A program made the position numbers and the translations under genes. DNA of 64,000 bases. Origin: Agapanthus africanus. Its lineage: Eukaryota; Streptophyta; Magnoliopsida; Asparagales; Amaryllidaceae. Below are positions 58,003 to 64,000 of the stretch, piece by piece; the first letter of the stretch is position 1, and each line of letters opens with the position of its first letter. The stretch covers positions 702,286,761-702,350,760 of the forward strand of contig CM057339.1 of assembly GCA_030015575.1 (NCBI GenBank), given 5' to 3'. The notes under the pieces were generated by a model. That model saw only the letters and a list, made by a program, of their open reading frames with translations, made no database searches and was not told the DNA's origin.

Positions 58003-58954
58003 GAGATCGTGAGATTACATGGAGTACATGTTTTCATCGTCTCCGATCGTGATACCAGATTCCGATTACAGTTTTGGCAGAGTCTGCAAGCTAGCCTGGG
58101 AATGAGTCTGAACTTCAGTACGGCTTACCATCCACAAACGGACGGACGGTCTGAGCGAATAATTCAGATTCTGGAAAACATACTAAGAGCATGTATGTTA
58201 GACTTCGGAGGTTCGTGAGAAAATCACCTACACCTTGTGGAGTTTTCATACAACAACAGCTATCAGAAAAGCATTGGAATGGCTCCATTTGCAGCACTCT
58301 ATGGAAGGAAGTGTCGTTCACCGCTAAGTTAGGACGACAACGGAGATCGTGAACTCCTTGGACCAGAGATGATCGTGGCAACCGTGGACGTAGTCCGCAC
58401 GATCAGGGAAAGAATGCGCATAGCCCAAGACCGACAGAAACATTGGGCAGATGCAAAGCGCCGACACCTGAAGTTCCAACTTGGAGACCTTGTTTTTCTG
58501 AAGATCTTTCCAAACAGAGGAGTTATCCTCTTTGGCAAGAAGGGTAAGCTCAGTCCCAGATACATAGGACCGTTTGACATTCTCGAACGAGTTGGAGAAG
58601 AGGCATACCGTTTAGCACTACCACCCTCATTGGAAGGAGTACACAATGTGTTCCACATATCCCAGATATGAAGATATATGAGCGGCCCTAGCCACATACT
58701 TGATCACTCCGAGCTCACAGTCCAGACTGACCTGACTTGCGAGCAACAACCCGTTGAAATCCTTGACCGAAAGGTGAAGATACTGCGGAACAAGGAAGTA
58801 AACTTGGTCCGAGTGATGTGGAGAAAAGATTCGCCAGGAGAATCAACGTGGGAATGAGAAAAAGACATGCGTGCAAGATACCCTTACTTATTTGTAAATT
58901 ATTCCCTATGTAAATGTAACCTTCGAGGACGAAATTTTTATAAGGAGGGTAGAA
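58003..58954 (+). pseudogene. pol: H integrase core, C-terminus and chromodomain-like tail
   Basis: Holds VSDRDTRF (second Asp) and TDGRSERI (Glu) of the integrase triad. The GPF-type module LSPRYIGPF follows near 58555. Beyond that is a tail with ILDRKVKILRNKEVNLVRVMW and then ARYPYLF, typical of Tekay/Del chromodomain tails that direct integration to heterochromatin. Stops at 58216-58218, about 58327, 58669-58671 and about 58856. The polypurine tract taaggagggtagaa lies at 58941-58954. Confidence 0.85.
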
Positions 58955-61777
58955 TGTAACGACTCTGAATTTACTGTACGAAATTTTCCAGTTAATGTAC
59001 AGAAATGAGTTATAAACTGAGATTGAGTTATAAATTAACTTTGTTAAAGAACAGCAAGAAGCCACTTGTAGCTCACTAGTAAAGCTCTTGCACTGCTGTA
59101 ATGTTGCCCCTGTGTTTGATCCCCATCAAACTCATTATTTTTCTGATTTATTTTTAAACTATATGGAAGGCCAAAAGTTTACACGTGCAATACACATAAA
59201 AATGAAAAGTCAGAAAAATCAAACATGTGAAAAATGGAGTTAACACAGATTTGTACACGTGGCACAAATTCAAAGACCCAACCCCCTAAATTGGCCGGCG
59301 GAAATGCCTTATAGGCCGATACCGACGGATGAACAGTGGCCAATGAGGCCTGGGCTTTGCACACTAGACTCTTCCCCTACCCCTAACACCCCTGCACTGT
59401 CTGATTGCTCTGCAATCAAACAGAGACCTTTCAATTCATTATTTATCATCTTTTTAATGCATTTTAAATCACCATTTTAATTCCAAAACCCTAATTCTAC
59501 ACTATAAATACCACCCCACCTTTTAGCTCAATATCATTCTGAAAATTCTAGCCAAAACTCTCAAAATTTCTTAAGTACAAGTAGAGTAAAAGAGGAGTTA
59601 GCAAGCGATCAACTTCCGGCGAGTATCGAAGTAAATTCTGGCGCTCCCGCGACGCCATGAAGTTCAACCCTCTCTCTTCTAACTTTCTTTATGTTAATCA
59701 ACTAGTAATTCCTTTCTAATCTTCACTTCTCTTCTTTAAAAATTTATTTCAAAACTCATATCAGTAAGTGGAGTAATACCGATATCTTTTTTCTAAACCC
59801 TAGAAAACATCTTATCTTCATTCTTTGATCAACCAATCTTTTACACTATACTTGTAGCCTTAAACCCTAATATTTAGAATCAAAATTTCATTAAAATTCT
59901 CATATAAAATAACTTTAATTTAAGTTTTTCATTTAAATACCATGAACTTGAAACATTATCTCTTTTAGTATTTTGTTAATACTTTATCTTTAGAAAACTT
60001 CAAGGGGTAATGACCTACCCTCACATATACACATGGTTTCATAGCACGATACCGCTTTTGTGTGAATATTTGTTACGAGTACAATATTACATTAAAATAC
60101 CACTTACTTTAAAAAAACGGTTTTCCTTTTAAACAGTATTCTTAATTTCTTTGCGATTATACCTCTACAACCCTTTTTAGGGGACCCGTTATTAGATGGT
60201 GCGGATTATCGCATATTCTTGGGCTAGTAAAGCGAGATTCAGACCTCTTCACGGAGCATTCGGTCTCAAAAGGTTTTAAATACGATTTTTATGAAAAATG
60301 CATTTTTCTACTTAAATAAAATTTAATTTTTAATAATTATATAAATATTACAAATCCATATATTTTCAAAATATAATAAACTTACATTTTTTTTAAATGA
60401 AAGAATTACAAGTTTCACCAAAATACCATCATGATACCAACAAAAGACAAGTTTTACAATAAAATACCATGAACTTTCCAAGCTATATAATTATCACTAA
60501 AATATCTCAAATCCTTAAAATTCACATCCATGAAAACCCTAAATAATATAAATAAATTTCTCGAGGTTTATTTTGAAATTTTATTTAAAAGATTTTTATA
60601 AAACCCCCTTGAGTTATATAATACAATATTTAAGGACTTTAGTAAATATAGGTTTAAGCGGGATCAATTCTCTTGAGCCCCAGAGAGCCGGAGAAAGTGA
60701 GTGCTTGCCTATTTAAAGTAGAAAACTTAACGGAGTTATCAATGGTAATTGTCTTGGAAAAAGACACAAATCATGTTATCCATATGCAGCGGTAACCGAT
60801 GACTCGCGAACCTAATTCATGATCTAAATCAGTTACAAGTGTCTGACTCGGTCTGAGTCTAACTCAAATCTGAATCCAAATTCAAATCAGAGTCTAATTC
60901 AAACATGAATCCAAATTCTAACATGAATACTTAAACATGAACCTGAATACCTGAATTCAAACATCAATATCAAATTTGACTTAACCGAACCATGGTTATA
61001 ACTTGATATGCCTTCTTGAATACATGATTACATCCTAAACCTTACTACTTGAACAACTTGTATCCATGGTTTCGGCAAGACTTGTCAATATAACCTATAC
61101 AATACATTACGCGGGGATAACGGGGTATATTGGTACGAAATGTATAGCATGGCACGAGATGGTCACTTAAAAGACACCTGCATGAACTCTCGTGCCGTTG
61201 TCCCGTGGGTTTTGATGGGGCCTTATACTACATGTTACCACAGTCCACGGGATAAGATGGACTCCTCTCGTATACACAAATACCTTCTGTACCAAGATAC
61301 AAACAACTACGCTAGAATAACAATCATATAATTGTACAACTTACAAGTTCAATTCTCATTACTTGTCATGTTCCATTCTTTCCTTTGGTACTTACCGAGA
61401 GCTAGTTCGCTGATGACATTCCTGTCTTTTCTTTCTTTGGAATGTTCGTCAGGAGGACCGGACTTTCAGGAGATCGAGCCTAGCCAGGAAGACTTAGACC
61501 AGTTCACTGCCCAGATGGACTTTTAGCTCTCTTGTACTTACTTTCAGTTTGTATGCCACTGTTTAGGCATTGCTTTATATCATTGTATCTTTCCTTTTCA
61601 AAGAAGTTGTATTGTAAAGATGGATGTTAATAAAAGTTGCTGTTTATTTTATATCTCTTGTCATTCTTGTGCATTTTATATATATTGCTTAATTACGTTT
61701 AACGTATTTATTTCTTAGTAAATACGTTGCGGCCCGCTACGTCGCCGTTTCCGTCTATTGGGAAGTGGAGCGTGACA
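58955..61777 (+). repeat. 3' LTR of H
   Basis: 2823 bp, TGTAACGAC...TGACA, followed by ATATT at 61778-61782. TATA box at 59503-59510. Confidence 0.93.
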
Positions 61778-61845
61778 ATATTGGATAGGGTTCCAATAGA
61801 GATACTAAGGTAGGCTTAGTGCAGAATACTGGTTATGACTCAACG
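61778..61845 (+). pseudogene. pol: Copia element G: RNase H fragment, right part
   Basis: Resumes G after H. The end, 'ttatgactcaacg', aligns with F's 'ttgctgactcgacg' (about 38410-38424), inside RNase H. G is then cut by LTR I. Confidence 0.65.
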
Positions 61846-64000
61846 TGTTAGTGTATATGCCCTAGAGGCCATTACTGTATCATACTAGTATGTATATTAC
61901 TTGATGGAAGCTTGGGATATTCACAGTTGTATAGACAATCTTGCTCGATATAGTAGTATGCTACTTGGTTTGTCTCTGCTTTAATGTGTACATGTGTGTT
62001 TATTTATTATATCACCTATACGCATTAGTAGAGCCCTTAGGATCTTTGCTTGATTACCGGCGTTGTGATGGCGATCACACTCGTGGGGGCTGGGTAATCC
62101 ACAAGCACATCCTTATACACGTCCCTAGTCGTGGGAGTATTGAGATAGGGCATCGATACTCCGGAGTAGACTAGCGTATGCGCTTCTCATCCCAGCACGG
62201 GAGACGGTCTGTCCCACAGCCGTCAGTACGTCGTACTTGAGATAGTATGCGGGTGCTCGTTAGGTTACGAGTACACTGGACAGGACTCGTCGGGAACTGA
62301 TGGTTGGTATTATACCTATCGTCAGTTATCAGTTCCCAGGTGACATGAGTACAGCTTAGTCCGCTGACTTGACACTGTCACTTCGCCTCGAGTGTGTTCC
62401 CACTGTTCTTTGATTACTACCCTACCACGGCTCTACTGAGTCGTGCAAACAGGTAGTAGTTGGGAGCAGTCCCGAAGCACTTGGAGGCAGTGACGGTTAG
62501 ACAGGATTCGTCTCTCGCGGTATTAGGGGTTGACATCGCGCTGTGTCTAGGAGAGCCATTACACAAGTAGTCCCTGGCCAGGGCAAGCGAGATATACTGG
62601 TAGGTTCCAGTGTTATCTCAGGGTGTTCTGGGCTTCACTCCGATACGACTTGTACCGCTATTAGGGGTCTAACGCTTGCCGCCCCCCTAGGTCCGACATG
62701 CGATGTATCAAACAAACAGACCGGACTGTACGGAGATTGTCACATACAGGCTCAGTAGGAGTTCAGATGGGTTTACCTCATCGGCCTTCTTATCGACATC
62801 TACCTGGGGACCGTTACGTACAGCTAGTGCCGCTTGCGGTCTGTGGTTAAACCCACTGCCAGCGTAATGTCGAGTCTTTAGAGTCCCACCAGAGAGTTTC
62901 CCTGCACTGAGCGAAACGTGTAGAGGCCGTATGGTTTTACGGCAGGGCTGCGATCACTTACGTACACTTGTGTGCGTATGGTGTTCGGGCAGGCAGTACT
63001 AGTGGGCTTTGGTTTAAGCCGGATCCTAGTATTGCACGAATGGATTTGTTTTGTCTTCTGCGTATCCGCATTCTGCGGAATGTGGATGCAGGTGTGTATG
63101 CACAGTTTTCCGGAGTGATGAAGGAGGAGGTGCCTCATTAGGGTTTTGGCAGTTGGTTAGGCCAAAACCGTTATGTGGCGGGCCCATTAGGGTTTTGACA
63201 GTTGATTCGGTCAAAACCATTTTGAGGCGGACTCATTAGGGTTTTGACAATTCGTTTGGTCAAAACCATTATGAGCCGGGGACATTATTTACTAATCCTT
63301 TCATTGATAATTATGTTATGGCTAATTACATTGACCATTTGACCATCTTGACTTTGTTGACCATTTGACCAAAGTTGACTAGGATCTTCTTGAAAGATCT
63401 AAAGTATTCTTTGATTTTCTTTTTCTTTTTGTTATGATAATGGTCATGTCATTTGTAGCCATCACCTTTATCTTGATGTGATTAGTAATGATAATGTTTT
63501 TGTATTATTGCAACCATGGTTATGTTTTCTCTTGGTTAAGTTTTTCAATTGCTCATTCTCTTTCTCTCTCATAGAAAAGAAATGAGAAACATTTTCATGG
63601 TTGCTTCTCCTTCTTCCTCCTCTTGATTTTTCCTTTGATCTCATGTGTTGAGAGAAAAAGGATTTCACTTGACAAACACATCCATACATCTTCTCTACAC
63701 ATCCTAGGGCTTCTAGATTAGCAATCTCTTTGCCCTAGTTACCTCGGCTCGAGGTGGAGCTCGGCGTACATCGGGTGGATCGTCTTCGACTCAAGGAGGC
63801 CGCGGAGGTGACCAAAGTCCGGATCAACTCTCGGAGCAAGCAAGGAGAAGAACAACAAGAAGAGAAGGAGTTCAAGTTGAGGTATAACCCCTAACCGAGT
63901 AGATAGATCTCAAGTTAGGTTGCTAGTGTGTTGTTTAGTAAAGATCCGGCTTTTACGGTCCATGTTGCCAAGTCCAGAAAAAATTTTGTTTTACCGTTTC
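61846..64000 (+). repeat. Copia LTR I, running off the window
   Basis: Begins TGTTAGTGTATATGCC and follows the same LTR plan as A, D and F. It is inserted in G's RNase H with no polypurine tract before it, so it is a 5' LTR or a solo LTR. The candidate left duplication is CAACG (61841-61845). It carries hairpin 1 at 63058-63091 and three foldback tandem repeats at 63136-63282. By comparison some 60-70 bp remain beyond the window. Confidence 0.82.
63136..63282. repeat. Three 49 bp tandem foldback units in LTR I
   Basis: Units start at 63136, 63185 and 63234 with cattagggttttg. Each is a stem-loop: ggttttggc/gccaaaacc in unit 1 and ggttttgac/gtcaaaacc in unit 2. Unit 3 has the ggttttgac form with a mismatch in the other arm. 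The G-C to A-T change between units 1 and 2 keeps the pairing. Confidence 0.8.

Larger units (their letters stand above)
41409..61777 (+). mobile_element. Tekay/Del-type Ty3/gypsy chromovirus H (interrupted by J)
   Basis: Bounded by LTRs 41409-44254 and 58955-61777 and the duplication ATATT. Without J it is about 10.6 kb. The LTR starts TGTAACGAC and ends TGACA. The pol order PR-RT-RH-INT and a C-terminal chromodomain-like tail place it in the Tekay/Del chromoviruses. The coding region has many nonsense codons and three apparent GT-AG introns. The expected Met primer site is not recognisable after the 5' LTR. Confidence 0.93.

Noticed and set aside
57949..58218. Separate integrase gene starting at 57949
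   Set aside because: Its first 18 codons are intron 3; the rest is the continuation of H's integrase.
61846..64000. 3' LTR of element G
   Set aside because: G stops inside RNase H at 61845 with no polypurine tract, so this LTR is a separate insertion.

Overview
The window is plant nuclear DNA and consists, as far as I can tell, entirely of LTR retrotransposons nested inside one another. I found no host protein-coding gene, rRNA gene or intact tRNA gene. The plant assignment rests on Ty1/copia elements primed by initiator tRNA-Met, an Athila/Tat-type Ty3/gypsy element with a tRNA-Asp-type primer site, and a Tekay/Del-type chromovirus. The density and depth of nesting suggest a large, repeat-rich genome. 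I cannot name the species.

Left half, read by which element interrupts which: G (copia, +; only an RNase H fragment visible at 41192-41408 and 61783-61845) contains E (copia, -; 5' LTR ending at 41191). E contains C (copia, -; 5' LTR 18933-20870), C contains B (copia, -; 5' LTR 16564-18689), B contains A (copia, +; degenerate body and 3' LTR 13316-15282), and A contains a complete Athila-like element (348-9505, TSD TTAAC). This is a six-level nest. E is also hit by a solo LTR D (24697-26718) and by a young, nearly intact copia element F (30938-40686, TSD CTACT) inside its 5' LTR.

Right half: G's RNase H fragment is split by a 20 kb Tekay-type Ty3/gypsy element H (41409-61777, TSD ATATT). H's gag is split in turn by a full-length minus-strand copia element J (44694-54418, TSD CCAGC). 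A further copia LTR, I, starts at 61846 and runs off the end.

Every polyprotein frame is broken. F has two in-frame stops, J two stops plus a frameshift and a changed integrase catalytic residue, H many nonsense codons, and the Athila-like element four stops and no RT, RNase H or integrase. Most stops fit C-to-T or G-to-A change, as expected for methylated, silenced elements. The sequence also shows signals beyond ordinary annotation: (1) three short GT-AG introns in H whose removal restores the gag-pol frame each time; (2) paired GC-rich near-palindromes about 200-270 nt downstream of the primer site in copia F, J and E and in the Athila-like element; (3) three-unit heat-shock-element motifs in the LTRs of F, J and the Athila-like element; (4) LTR foldbacks whose sequence turns over while complementarity is kept; (5) a recent 223 bp inverted duplication at 18507-18729.
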